DNA of 64,000 bases from Ruminococcus_G sp050944415 (lineage in GTDB: Bacteria > Bacillota > Clostridia > Lachnospirales > Lachnospiraceae): the NCBI GenBank assembly GCA_050944415.1, contig JBMNRA010000005.1, positions 1-64,000 on the forward strand, written 5' to 3'. Positions 1 through 8,217 of this stretch are shown one piece after another. Under the pieces are notes generated by a model. The model saw nothing but the letters and a program-made list of their open reading frames with translations, was not told the origin of the DNA and did no database searches. The translations under genes and the position numbers were made by a program. The number at the start of each line of letters is the position of its first letter. The stretch's first letter is position 1.

Positions 1-1
1 T

Positions 2-949
2 GACACAGCTTTTTATCCGGGCAGATTTAAAAGAATTTATTGTGATAAGGGGAATGGGGAAGAATTCTATCTTCCTTCTCAAATGACAGACATATACCCA
101 AAACCAGACAAATACATATCAGCTTTTGTGTCCATCAAGGCGCAGAAAAACAGCCATGCGAGAGCGTTAACTCCTACATGGCCGTTCTCTTTTTCGCTTG
201 AAGATAGTCGGCTATATGTTCTTGTTTCTGAAATCCCTAAGTCCAACCATCTAATGAAGATGGAATTTCTTTCTTACTATCTTCAGCCGGATGTGGCTGT
301 GCTGGATGTGCGGATGACGGAAACGCTTCCTCCCAAAACGACGGCGTCTACAGGAATGGACGCCTTATGCCATGCCATTGAAGCATATACCTGTATGCAG
401 AAAAATCCTGTCAGTGACGCCTATGCCGTGGGCGCCATCAGACTGATTGCCGAAAACCTGGAACGGGCGGTGGCAAACGGAAGGGACAGCCAGGCGAGAC
501 TTGCCATGGCCAATGCCTCTATGATGGCGGGAGCGGCCTTCTCCAACAGTATGGTGGGAGTCATTCATGCCATCGGGCACGCTCTGGGCGGAGTCTGCCA
601 CGTACCTCACGGAGATGCCATGACGGTACTTCTTCCTCATGGGATGGCATTTAATCACAAATTGCTGAAGGAACAGTACGGGGAGCTTCTGTACGTTCTG
701 GCAGGAGAGAAAATCTGTATGAAGACTCCCAGGGCGCTGCGGGGGAAAGAAGCCATACGTCAGGTATGGATGCTTCGTCAGAGGCTTCACAGAATCTGCG
801 GGCTTCCAGTGAGACTGCGGGACTGCGGGGTCAGAAAAACAGATTTTGATCTGGTGGCAAGGACTGCTTTGAATGACGGGGCCATGATTGTAAATCCAAG
901 AGAAGCTTCGTATGAGGATGTAATGTTTATTTTGAATAAAGCGTATTAA
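2..949 (+). pseudogene. Chimeric ORF: restriction S-subunit-like start fused to C-terminal half of iron-containing alcohol dehydrogenase
   Basis: The frame is open to the left edge of the window, so the ORF starts outside it; the first internal ATG is at 83. From about position 275 the protein is a good Fe-ADH C-terminal half: the D-x3-H metal pair lies in TGMDALCHAIEA, and the other two His ligands lie in HAIGHALGG and VPHGDA. The NAD-binding N-terminal domain (about 190 residues in this family of roughly 380-400) is absent. The first 35 or so residues (FYPGRFKRIYCDKGNG, YPKPDKYIS) resemble the target-recognition part of type I restriction S subunits, recalled from the family and not searched. 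The stretch between is unrecognised. Without the Rossmann half it should not work as a dehydrogenase. The next gene is an aldehyde dehydrogenase, so the intact ancestor may have formed an alcohol/aldehyde pair with it. Confidence 0.7.
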
Positions 950-971
950 GGTGGATGCAGGAGGTGAAACC

Positions 972-2345
972 GTGAATTATATTGAAAAAATTGTAAAGAT
1001 GCAGAAACTGTTTTTTGACGGAAATCAGACCAAGAGTCTTCCTTTTCGGCTGACGGCTCTTGACCGTCTGGAAAAAGCCATTTTGAAACATGAAAATGAA
1101 ATTTATGAAGCCCTGAAACAGGATTTGCATAAATCCAGAGCGGAATCCTATATGGCGGAGGTGGGAATGACACTCTCTGAGCTGCGGTATATCCGCAGAC
1201 ATCTGCCGTTGTGGGTAAAGGAAAAACGGGTGATTACACCCCTGGCCCAGTTCCATTCCAGAAGTTTTGTGATTTCTGAGCCCTACGGTATAGTATTGGT
1301 TATGTCTCCCTGGAACTACCCCTTCATGCTTACCATGGAGCCTCTGGTGGGAGCCCTTGCTGCCGGCAACTGCTGCGTGGTAAAGCCATCGGCTTATGCC
1401 CCATGCGTTTCAAGAGTGATCAATCGTATACTGACAGATGCTTTCCCCAAAAAGTATGTGGCGGTGGTTGAAGGCGGAAGAAAGGAAAATACACAGCTTC
1501 TGGATCAGAATTTTGATTACATTTTTTTTACCGGCGGAGTAGAAACCGGAAAGGTAGTCATGGAGAAAGCTTCCAGGCATCTGACTCCGGTAACACTGGA
1601 GCTGGGTGGAAAGAGTCCCTGTATCGTAGACGCTACTGCCAATCTGGACCTGGCGGCAAAACGGCTGGTATTCGGTAAATTCTTAAACAGCGGCCAGACC
1701 TGTGTGGCTCCTGATTATCTTCTGGTTGAGGAGTCTGTGAAGAAAGAATTCCTGATGCTGGTAAAAAAATGGCTTCATAAAATGTTGGGGAAAGAACCCA
1801 TGTACCATCCGGATTATCCGAAAATTATTAATCAGAAACATTATGACCGTCTGATAGATCTGATGAAGGGCGAGCAGGTGATTGAAGGCGGGTATGGAGA
1901 TCTGGAGACACTTCGGATAGCGCCTACCATACTGGATCATGTGAGCTGGGATTCTCCGGCGATGCGGCAGGAAATTTTTGGACCTATTCTTCCTGTACTT
2001 ACGTTCCGGAATCTTCCGGAAGCTATTGCAAAAGTGAAAAAAAGGCCGAAGCCTCTGGCGCTTTACCTATTTACAGAAGATCTGGCGGCAGAGTACCGGG
2101 TGATGAAAGAGCTGTCCTTTGGAGGCGGATGTATTAATGATACGATTATCCATCTGGCCACGTCCCGGATGGGATTCGGAGGCGTGGGAGCCAGCGGCAT
2201 GGGAAGCTACCACGGGAAAGAGTCCTTTGATACCTTCAGCCATAAAAAAAGCATAGTAAAAAAATCTACCTGGATGGATCTTCCCATGCGGTATTATCCT
2301 CTTTCGCCATGGAAAGAAAAACTGATCCGCATGTTTGTACGATGA
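972..2345 (+). CDS. Aldehyde dehydrogenase, class 3-like (NAD(P)+-dependent)
   Basis: A 457-residue ALDH-fold protein expected to oxidise aldehydes to acids in the cytoplasm. The catalytic Cys is in NSGQTCVAPDY and the general-base Glu in VTLELGGKSPC; the nucleotide-binding SPWNYPF and FTGG motifs are also present. Length and motif spacing fit the short class 3 (fatty/aromatic aldehyde) type better than the roughly 490-residue betaine type. I chose the GTG at 972 because a strong AGGAGGTG site lies just upstream; the in-frame GTG at 951 precedes that site. It begins 22 bases after the broken alcohol dehydrogenase, so the two were probably one operon. The substrate cannot be read from the sequence. 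Confidence 0.88.
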   Translation: MNYIEKIVKMQKLFFDGNQTKSLPFRLTALDRLEKAILKHENEIYEALKQDLHKSRAESYMAEVGMTLSELRYIRRHLPLWVKEKRVITPLAQFHSRSFVISEPYGIVLVMSPWNYPFMLTMEPLVGALAAGNCCVVKPSAYAPCVSRVINRILTDAFPKKYVAVVEGGRKENTQLLDQNFDYIFFTGGVETGKVVMEKASRHLTPVTLELGGKSPCIVDATANLDLAAKRLVFGKFLNSGQTCVAPDYLLVEESVKKEFLMLVKKWLHKMLGKEPMYHPDYPKIINQKHYDRLIDLMKGEQVIEGGYGDLETLRIAPTILDHVSWDSPAMRQEIFGPILPVLTFRNLPEAIAKVKKRPKPLALYLFTEDLAAEYRVMKELSFGGGCINDTIIHLATSRMGFGGVGASGMGSYHGKESFDTFSHKKSIVKKSTWMDLPMRYYPLSPWKEKLIRMFVR

Positions 2346-2349
2346 ATTA

Positions 2350-2376
2350 TTAGCACTCATTCAAAATGAGTGCTAA
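2350..2376 (+). promoter_or_regulatory. CIRCE element (HrcA operator)
   Basis: A perfect TTAGCACTC - 9 bp - GAGTGCTAA inverted repeat, the canonical HrcA-binding CIRCE sequence. It lies immediately upstream of the htpG promoter, which implies HrcA repression and heat induction of htpG. Confidence 0.95.
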
Positions 2377-2383
2377 TTTTTTC

Positions 2384-2412
2384 TTGACTTTTGCTGAATG
2401 GAAGATTAATAT
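2384..2412 (+). promoter_or_regulatory. Sigma-A-type promoter of htpG
   Basis: TTGACT at 2384-2389 and TAATAT at 2407-2412, separated by 17 bp, located 8 bp after the CIRCE element and about 40 bp before the htpG start. Confidence 0.75.
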
Positions 2413-2454
2413 AGATGTCAAGGATGAAAAAACAGAAAAAGGAGAGTGTATAAT

Positions 2455-4536
2455 ATGGAATTAAGACATGGTAATTTATCCATTGACAGTGACAATATAT
2501 TTCCGATTATAAAAAAATGGCTTTATTCAGATCATGACATTTTTGTCAGAGAAATGATCTCCAACGGATGCGATGCCATTACCAAGCTGAAAAAGCTGGA
2601 GGTAATGGGAGAATATACTTTCCCGGACGATTATAAGAGCAAAATCGAGGTTGTGGTAAATCCGGAAGAGAAGACGCTGAAATTTATTGATACCGGTCTT
2701 GGTATGACGGAAGAAGAAGTGGAAGAATATATTACTCAGATTGCGTTTTCCGGTGCGACTCAGTTCCTGGAAAAATATAAAGACAAGACCAATGAGGATC
2801 AGATCATCGGTCACTTTGGACTTGGTTTTTATTCTGCTTTCATGGTGGCAGATGAAGTGCATATTGATACGTTGTCCTACCAGGAGGGAGCACAGCCGGT
2901 TCACTGGGAATGTGACGGGGGCGTAGAATATGAGATCGGACAGGGGGATAAAACCACTGTAGGAACAGAGATTACTCTGTATCTCAATGAGGACAGCCTG
3001 GAATTTGCCAATGAATACCGGGTGAGAGAGGTTATCGAAAAGTACTGTTCTTTCATGCCGGTAGAAATATTCCTTTCCAAAGCCAACGCGGAACAGGAGT
3101 ATGAAACCATTGAAGAGTCAGAACTGCGGGATGACGATGTGGTAGTGGAGCATATCCATGAAGATGCCAAGACGGAAGAACGGGAGACGGAAGACGGCAA
3201 AAAAGAGACGGTGGAGATTTCACCGGCAAGGGATATGGTGAAGATCAACAAACGTCCCGTTTCTTTAAGCGATACCCATCCGCTTTGGATGAAACATCCC
3301 AATGACTGTACGGACGAGGAATACAAAGAGTTTTACCGGAAGGTTTTCATGGATTATAAAGAGCCTCTGTTCTGGATCCATCTGAATACAGATTATCCGT
3401 TCAACCTGAAGGGGATTCTGTATTTCCCCAAAATCAATACGGAATATGATTCTATTGAAGGAACCATTAAGCTGTATAACAACCAGGTATTTATTGCGGA
3501 CAATATCAAGGAGGTTATTCCGGAATTTCTGATGCTGTTAAAAGGTGTGATTGACTGTCCGGATCTGCCTCTTAATGTGTCCAGAAGCGCTCTGCAGAAC
3601 GATGGTTTCGTAAAGAAAGTATCCGAGTATATCAGCAAAAAAGTGGCTGACAAACTGACGGGAATGTTTAAAACCGACAGAGAAGCCTATGAGAAATGCT
3701 GGGATGATATCGCGCCGTTTTTGAAATTTGGATGTCTGAAAGACGCAAAATTTTCCGACAGGATTATGGACTACATGCTGTTTAAGAACCTGGACGGCAA
3801 GTATCTGACGCTGGAAGACTGCATTCAGGAGAATAAAAAAACGGAGCAGGAAGGGGAGGAACAGCCCAAAGAGCAGGAAGAGACCAAGGGAGAAGGAACT
3901 TCCTCAGATGATGAAGAAAAGACGGAAGAAAAAGAGGTTGAAAAGACCAATATCTATTATGTGACGGATGAAGTGCAGCAGAGCCAGTACATCAATATGT
4001 TTAAAAGAGAGGGCATGGATGCGGTCATTCTCAAACATAACATTGACGCGCCCTTTATCTCACATGTGGAGCAGAAACGGGAAGACGTGCATTTCCAGAG
4101 AATTGACGCGGATGTGACGGAAACACTGAAGGCGGACGAAGATGAGGATCTGACAGAGATTGCAAAAGAGCTGGAGGAGCTGTTCCGCAAGGTGCTGAAT
4201 CAGGAGAATCTGAATGTAAAAGTGGAGAAACTGAAAGATGAAAAGATTTCCGCTATGATGACTCTGTCTGAGGAAAGCCGCAGAATGCAGGATATGATGA
4301 AGATGTACGGGATGGATTCCAGTATGTTCGGCGGCGGCGGAGAGACACTGGTGCTGAATGCAGGCCATCCGCTGGTACAGTATATACAAAAACATAAAGA
4401 GGATGAAAATACTTCCATGATCTGCGAACAGCTTTACGATATGGCAGTTATGAGCCATAAACAGCTTTCGCCGGATCAGATGACCCGATTCCTGGAAAGA
4501 AGCAATCAGATTATGATGCTGCTGACAGAAAAATAA
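2455..4536 (+). CDS. htpG: Molecular chaperone HtpG (bacterial Hsp90)
   Basis: A 693-residue Hsp90-family ATP-dependent chaperone, cytosolic. The N-terminal GHKL ATPase motifs are visible (REMISNGCDAI, DTGLGM, GHFGLGFYSAF), and the middle-domain catalytic loop includes LNVSRSALQ. It is longer than E. coli HtpG (about 624), largely because of a highly acidic, low-complexity insertion at roughly residues 460-505 (runs of E, K, Q and D). I chose the ATG at 2455, preceded by a GGAG site; the GTG at 2446 overlaps that site. It appears monocistronic: CIRCE and promoter upstream, a strong bidirectional terminator downstream. Confidence 0.96.
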   Translation: MELRHGNLSIDSDNIFPIIKKWLYSDHDIFVREMISNGCDAITKLKKLEVMGEYTFPDDYKSKIEVVVNPEEKTLKFIDTGLGMTEEEVEEYITQIAFSGATQFLEKYKDKTNEDQIIGHFGLGFYSAFMVADEVHIDTLSYQEGAQPVHWECDGGVEYEIGQGDKTTVGTEITLYLNEDSLEFANEYRVREVIEKYCSFMPVEIFLSKANAEQEYETIEESELRDDDVVVEHIHEDAKTEERETEDGKKETVEISPARDMVKINKRPVSLSDTHPLWMKHPNDCTDEEYKEFYRKVFMDYKEPLFWIHLNTDYPFNLKGILYFPKINTEYDSIEGTIKLYNNQVFIADNIKEVIPEFLMLLKGVIDCPDLPLNVSRSALQNDGFVKKVSEYISKKVADKLTGMFKTDREAYEKCWDDIAPFLKFGCLKDAKFSDRIMDYMLFKNLDGKYLTLEDCIQENKKTEQEGEEQPKEQEETKGEGTSSDDEEKTEEKEVEKTNIYYVTDEVQQSQYINMFKREGMDAVILKHNIDAPFISHVEQKREDVHFQRIDADVTETLKADEDEDLTEIAKELEELFRKVLNQENLNVKVEKLKDEKISAMMTLSEESRRMQDMMKMYGMDSSMFGGGGETLVLNAGHPLVQYIQKHKEDENTSMICEQLYDMAVMSHKQLSPDQMTRFLERSNQIMMLLTEK

Positions 4537-4540
4537 ATTG

Positions 4541-4590
4541 AGGACAAATAAGCCGGATGCGCAGGTGAATGCATCCGGCTTATTTGTCCT
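4541..4590. terminator. Bidirectional intrinsic terminator between htpG and arsR
   Basis: A 20-bp stem (4541-4560 pairing with 4571-4590) with a 10-base loop. T-rich sequence follows it on the plus strand and the reverse complement also ends in T-rich sequence. It sits between two convergent genes. Confidence 0.9.
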
Positions 4591-4950
4591 TTAATTTTCA
4601 GGACAGGTGATTTTTGCGATGGTTTCAATGGTACGGTGCAGTGTCTGGGCCAGATCTGTATCGGCTGTTTTGTAATACATTTCTTTTCCTTCCCGGCGGC
4701 TGGTAATCAGGCCGCTGCCTTTTAACAGTCTCAGATGGTGCGAGACAGCAGGGCTGGTCATATTCATAATAGCAGCGATATTGAGCACGCATTCTTCACA
4801 GTGGCACAGAAGCCAGAAGATCTGAAGACGGCTGGGATCTCCCAGCTGTTTCATGGCTTCTGCCACACCTGCGATTTCTTCCCGGCTGGGCAGATGTTCA
4901 CGGAGCTGTTCTTCATTATTTCCATGTTGATGGGGCAGATTTTGACTCAT
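4591..4950 (-). CDS. ArsR/SmtB-family metal-responsive repressor
   Basis: A 119-residue winged-helix repressor. The recognition region TSPAVSHHLRLLKGSGL and the wing (REGKEMYYK) are typical of ArsR/SmtB. Potential metal ligands include the Cys pair in HCEECV near the DNA-binding domain (as in CadC-type alpha-3 sites), a His-rich N-terminus and a C-terminal Cys. I chose the ATG at 4950 because a GGGAGGT site lies 9 bases upstream; the ATG at 4968 overlaps that site. It is transcribed divergently from the HMA protein and CadA-type ATPase, so it most likely represses them and itself until Zn/Cd/Pb-type ions bind. The exact metal cannot be decided. Confidence 0.9.
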   Translation of the reverse strand: MSQNLPHQHGNNEEQLREHLPSREEIAGVAEAMKQLGDPSRLQIFWLLCHCEECVLNIAAIMNMTSPAVSHHLRLLKGSGLITSRREGKEMYYKTADTDLAQTLHRTIETIAKITCPEN

Positions 4951-5025
4951 GATAATATTACCTCCCATAATATAAGTATCCTGAAAATTTTACGAAAAAA
5001 ATCTCTAAAAAGCGGAATTTTGTTC

Positions 5026-5054
5026 TTGACTAATTATACATGATGGGGTATATT
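5026..5054 (+). promoter_or_regulatory. Promoter of the hma-cadA operon
   Basis: TTGACT at 5026-5031 and TATATT at 5049-5054 with a 17-bp spacer, pointing to the HMA gene. Confidence 0.75.
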
Positions 5055-5065
5055 AAAGTCAACGA

Positions 5066-5081
5066 TTAAATAATTATTTAA
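5066..5081. promoter_or_regulatory. Candidate ArsR/SmtB operator palindrome
   Basis: TTAAATAATTATTTAA is a perfect 16-bp palindrome 12-27 bp after the -10 box, where a bound ArsR-family repressor would block initiation. It sits in a longer A/T-rich stretch with tandem TAATTATT repeats. The match to ArsR is inferred from position. Confidence 0.55.
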
Positions 5082-5119
5082 TTATTAAATGAACTGCGGA
5101 ATGTGAAAGGAGATTTCAA

Positions 5120-5338
5120 ATGAAAAAAACGTATAAGATTGATGTGGACTGTGCGAACTGCGCCAACAAAATGGAGGAGGCAGCAAAAAATACAGCCGGA
5201 GTAAAAGACGCGACAGTGAATTTTATGACACTGAAAATGAATGTGGAGTTCGAAGAAGGTCAGGATGCGAAAGCTGTTATGCAGGAAGTCAGAAAGAACT
5301 GCAAAAAGGTTGAGGATGACTGTGAGATCTTTCTGTAA
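5120..5338 (+). CDS. Stand-alone heavy-metal-associated (HMA) domain protein
   Basis: A 72-residue single-domain protein with the metal-binding CxxC as CANC at residues 11-14 and the ferredoxin-like HMA pattern that follows. A strong AAAGGAG site precedes the ATG. It is the first gene of a rightward operon with the P-type ATPase. That ATPase lacks an N-terminal HMA domain, so this protein probably supplies the detached metal-binding module, handing ions to the pump or sensing them. The acidic DDCEIF tail adds a further Cys. Confidence 0.85.
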   Translation: MKKTYKIDVDCANCANKMEEAAKNTAGVKDATVNFMTLKMNVEFEEGQDAKAVMQEVRKNCKKVEDDCEIFL

Positions 5339-5355
5339 TCTTTATCCGGCGTCTA

Positions 5356-5411
5356 TTCCATGAGCACTCATGCTCTGATGAAATCAGGGGTGAGTGCAAA
5401 AATCAATGGAA
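5356..5411 (+). other. Intercistronic hairpin between hma and cadA
   Basis: Nested stems: TTCCAT/ATGGAA outermost (5356-5361 with 5406-5411) and GCACTCA/TGAGTGC inside (5364-5370 with 5391-5397), with a further CTCTGA/TCAGGG stem. There is no T-run at its base, so it is more likely an RNA stability or processing element than a terminator. Confidence 0.5.
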
Positions 5412-5455
5412 TACAAAAAAGATTGTTTAACTGTTTAATGAAAGAGGGACAGAAT

Positions 5456-7339
5456 ATGAATAAGAAGCAGAAAAAAATGCTGGTCAGGATCATCATTGCA
5501 GCGATTCTGATGATTGGCTTTTCTTTTGTGCCGGTGCAAGGTTATCTTCGATTTGTGCTGTATCTGATTCCTTATCTGGTGATCGGCTATGATATTCTGA
5601 TTAAGGCGGGCAAAGGCATTAAAAACAGGCAGCCTTTTGATGAAAGCTTTCTGATGGCAATTGCAACCATAGGAGCCATTATTATAGGTCTTACCGGGGA
5701 AGGGGATTACACGGAGGCCATCGGCGTTATGCTCTTTTATCAGATTGGAGAATGGTTTCAGAGTTATGCTGTGGGAAAAAGCCGGAGAAATATCAGCGAC
5801 CTTATGGATATCCGTCCGGATTACGCCAATGTGGAAAAGGATGGAAAACTGGTACAGGTTGATCCGGATGAAGTGGAAATCGGGACGGTTATCGTGGTAC
5901 AGCCGGGAGAGAAGGTGCCCATTGACGGAGTGATTGTGGAGGGCACTTCCAGCTTAAATACCAGCGCTCTGACGGGCGAAAGCATCCCAAGGGAAGCTAT
6001 GGAAGGCGACGAGATCATCAGTGGATGTATCAATATGACGGGCGTTCTGAAAATTCGTACCACCAAAGAATTCGGGGAATCCACCGTATCTAAAATTCTG
6101 GATCTGGTGGAAAATGCCAGCTCCAGGAAATCCAGATCGGAACAGTTTATCACTAAATTCGCCAGAATTTACACACCGGCGGTGGTATACTGCGCCATTG
6201 CCCTGGCCATCCTGCCCCCTCTTATACGGATGTTCGCCATGGGAATGCCGGCGGACTGGCTGACCTGGATTTATCGGGCGCTGACTTTCCTGGTTATCAG
6301 CTGTCCCTGTGCTCTGGTCATCAGTATTCCTTTAAGTTTCTTCGCCGGAATCGGCGGAGCCAGCAATGCGGGTGTGCTTGTGAAAGGATCCAACTATCTG
6401 GAAAGCCTGTCACAGACCAGATATATCGTTTTTGACAAAACCGGTACGTTGACCCAGGGCGTGTTTGAGGTAAACGCGGTTCATCACAATGCTATGGCTG
6501 AAGAAAAACTTCTGGAATTTGCCGCTCTGGCAGAGAGCTCATCCTCCCATCCGATCAGCAGGAGTCTGCAGCGGGCATATGGGAAGGAAATTGAACGGTC
6601 CAGAGTGACGGACATCGAGGAAATCAGCGGAAACGGCGTGACGGCTATGGTAGACGGTATTCCGGTAGCAGCCGGAAATGCAAAGCTGATGAAAAAGCTG
6701 GGTATCGAATATATTGACTGTCACCACACTGGTACGATTATTCACATGGCGGTAAACGGAGAATATGCCGGACATATTGTGATTTCTGATATTGTGAAGC
6801 CCAATTCCAAAGAGGCTATCGCCCGGCTGAAAGCAGCCGGCATTGAAAAAACCGTTATGCTTACCGGCGATATGAAAAAAGTGGCTGATCAGGTGGCGGC
6901 TTCGCTTGGCATTGATGAAGTGTACAGTGAACTGCTGCCGGGAGATAAGGTTTCCAAGGTGGAAGAGCTGTTGGAGAAGAAACCCGAAAAGGCAAAACTG
7001 GCATTTGTGGGTGACGGAATCAATGACGCTCCGGTATTATCCAGAGCGGATATCGGCATCGCCATGGGAGCTATGGGTTCTGATGCGGCCATTGAAGCTG
7101 CTGATGTGGTGCTGATGGATGATGATCCCCTGAAGATTGCCAAGGCCATTAAAATTTCACGTAAATGCTTGAGAATTGTGTATGAAAATATCTGGTTTGC
7201 CATTGGTATCAAAGTTATCTGCCTGATACTGGGGGCGCTTGGCATCGCCAATATGTGGCTTGCCATCTTTGCTGATGTGGGTGTCATGGTGATTGCCGTA
7301 TTGAACGCAATTCGTGCATTGTTTGTAAAACGTCTGTAA
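5456..7339 (+). CDS. cadA: Heavy-metal-transporting P1B-type ATPase (CadA/ZntA-like)
   Basis: A 627-residue membrane pump that exports divalent soft metals (Zn, Cd, Pb) using ATP. The membrane metal site CPC is at about residues 284-286, the phosphorylation motif DKTGTLT near 326, the P1B-specific HP dipeptide in SSSHPIS, TGES in the actuator domain and GDGINDAP in the hinge. CPC with the ArsR context favours the Zn/Cd/Pb class over copper. The usual N-terminal HMA domain is missing and is encoded by the preceding gene. I chose the ATG at 5456 because of the GAGGGA site upstream; the frame is open from 5360, but those codons lie in the hairpin region. Confidence 0.92.
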   Translation: MNKKQKKMLVRIIIAAILMIGFSFVPVQGYLRFVLYLIPYLVIGYDILIKAGKGIKNRQPFDESFLMAIATIGAIIIGLTGEGDYTEAIGVMLFYQIGEWFQSYAVGKSRRNISDLMDIRPDYANVEKDGKLVQVDPDEVEIGTVIVVQPGEKVPIDGVIVEGTSSLNTSALTGESIPREAMEGDEIISGCINMTGVLKIRTTKEFGESTVSKILDLVENASSRKSRSEQFITKFARIYTPAVVYCAIALAILPPLIRMFAMGMPADWLTWIYRALTFLVISCPCALVISIPLSFFAGIGGASNAGVLVKGSNYLESLSQTRYIVFDKTGTLTQGVFEVNAVHHNAMAEEKLLEFAALAESSSSHPISRSLQRAYGKEIERSRVTDIEEISGNGVTAMVDGIPVAAGNAKLMKKLGIEYIDCHHTGTIIHMAVNGEYAGHIVISDIVKPNSKEAIARLKAAGIEKTVMLTGDMKKVADQVAASLGIDEVYSELLPGDKVSKVEELLEKKPEKAKLAFVGDGINDAPVLSRADIGIAMGAMGSDAAIEAADVVLMDDDPLKIAKAIKISRKCLRIVYENIWFAIGIKVICLILGALGIANMWLAIFADVGVMVIAVLNAIRALFVKRL

Positions 7340-7363
7340 AAAAGAATAATTGCGAATAAATTT

Positions 7364-7405
7364 AACAGTCCTGTCTGGCATTGATTCATGCAGGACTGTT
7401 TTTTG
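7364..7405 (+). terminator. Intrinsic terminator after cadA
   Basis: AACAGTCCTG (7364-7373) pairs with CAGGACTGTT (7391-7400) and is followed by a T-run. Confidence 0.88.
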
Positions 7406-7449
7406 TATATTAAATAATTATTAAAAATTCTAATTTTCTTTTAATTTAG

Positions 7450-7478
7450 TTGACCTTTTCCTGCTTATAAGGAATAAT
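7450..7478 (+). promoter_or_regulatory. Candidate promoter of the MacB-like ABC operon
   Basis: TTGACC at 7450-7455 and AATAAT at 7473-7478, 17 bp apart, 25 bp before the first gene. The region upstream (7408-7447) is very A/T-rich. The -10 is imperfect. Confidence 0.45.
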
Positions 7479-7503
7479 GAGAGAAAACAGGAAGGAGTAT
7501 CAA

Positions 7504-8217
7504 ATGGGAGCGGAAAGAAAGCCGGTTATTTCGGTAAAAAACCTGTATAAGGTGTACCGGGTGGGCGAGACCCAGGTGCGTGCGTTGAATGGCGTGGATC
7601 TGGACATTTATCCGGGGGAATTCTGCGCCATTGTGGGAACCTCCGGTTCGGGAAAATCCACTCTTTTAAACATGTTGGCGGGACTGGAGAAACCGACAAA
7701 GGGTCAGGTACAGATCGGCAGATGCCGTCTGGAAAAGATGAATGAAAATCAGCTGGTACGATTCAGAAGAGAAGCGGTTGGTTTTATTTTTCAGGCATTT
7801 AATCTGATTCCATCTATGAATGCCCTGGAGAATGTGGCGTTGCCTCTGAGCTTCCGGGGGGTGCCGAAGAAGGTCAGACTGGCCCGGGCGGCCAGACTTC
7901 TTAAGACAGTGGGACTGTCGGAGCATGTGTTTCACAAACCGTCTCAGATGTCCGGCGGCCAGCAGCAGAGAGTAGGCGTGGCAAGGGCGCTGGTGGTGGA
8001 TCCGGCCATTATTTTTGCGGATGAACCTACGGGCAATCTGGATTCCGCCACGTCGGCGGAGGTTATGGAACTGATGCAGCGTGTGGTAAGAGAGCAGAAA
8101 AAGACGCTGGTGATGGTTACCCATGATAACCACCTGGCCGGTTTCGCGGACCGGATTTTTCACATTATCGACGGGAAGATTGTAAAAATAGAAGAAAAAA
8201 AGGAGAAGGAGAAATGA
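7504..8217 (+). CDS. ABC transporter ATP-binding protein, MacB/LolD type
   Basis: A 237-residue ATPase with Walker A GTSGSGKST, Q-loop FIFQAFNLIP, signature MSGGQQQRVGVARAL, Walker B IIFADEPTGNLDS and H-loop MVTHD. The DEPTGNLD form is typical of ATPases paired with MacB/FtsX permeases, which move or transduce rather than import. The ATG at 7504 follows AAGGAG. Its stop overlaps the start of the CARDB-like gene, which in turn overlaps the permease gene, so the three are translationally coupled. The basic/acidic KKEKEK tail is a simple low-complexity end. Confidence 0.92.
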   Translation: MGAERKPVISVKNLYKVYRVGETQVRALNGVDLDIYPGEFCAIVGTSGSGKSTLLNMLAGLEKPTKGQVQIGRCRLEKMNENQLVRFRREAVGFIFQAFNLIPSMNALENVALPLSFRGVPKKVRLARAARLLKTVGLSEHVFHKPSQMSGGQQQRVGVARALVVDPAIIFADEPTGNLDSATSAEVMELMQRVVREQKKTLVMVTHDNHLAGFADRIFHIIDGKIVKIEEKKEKEK

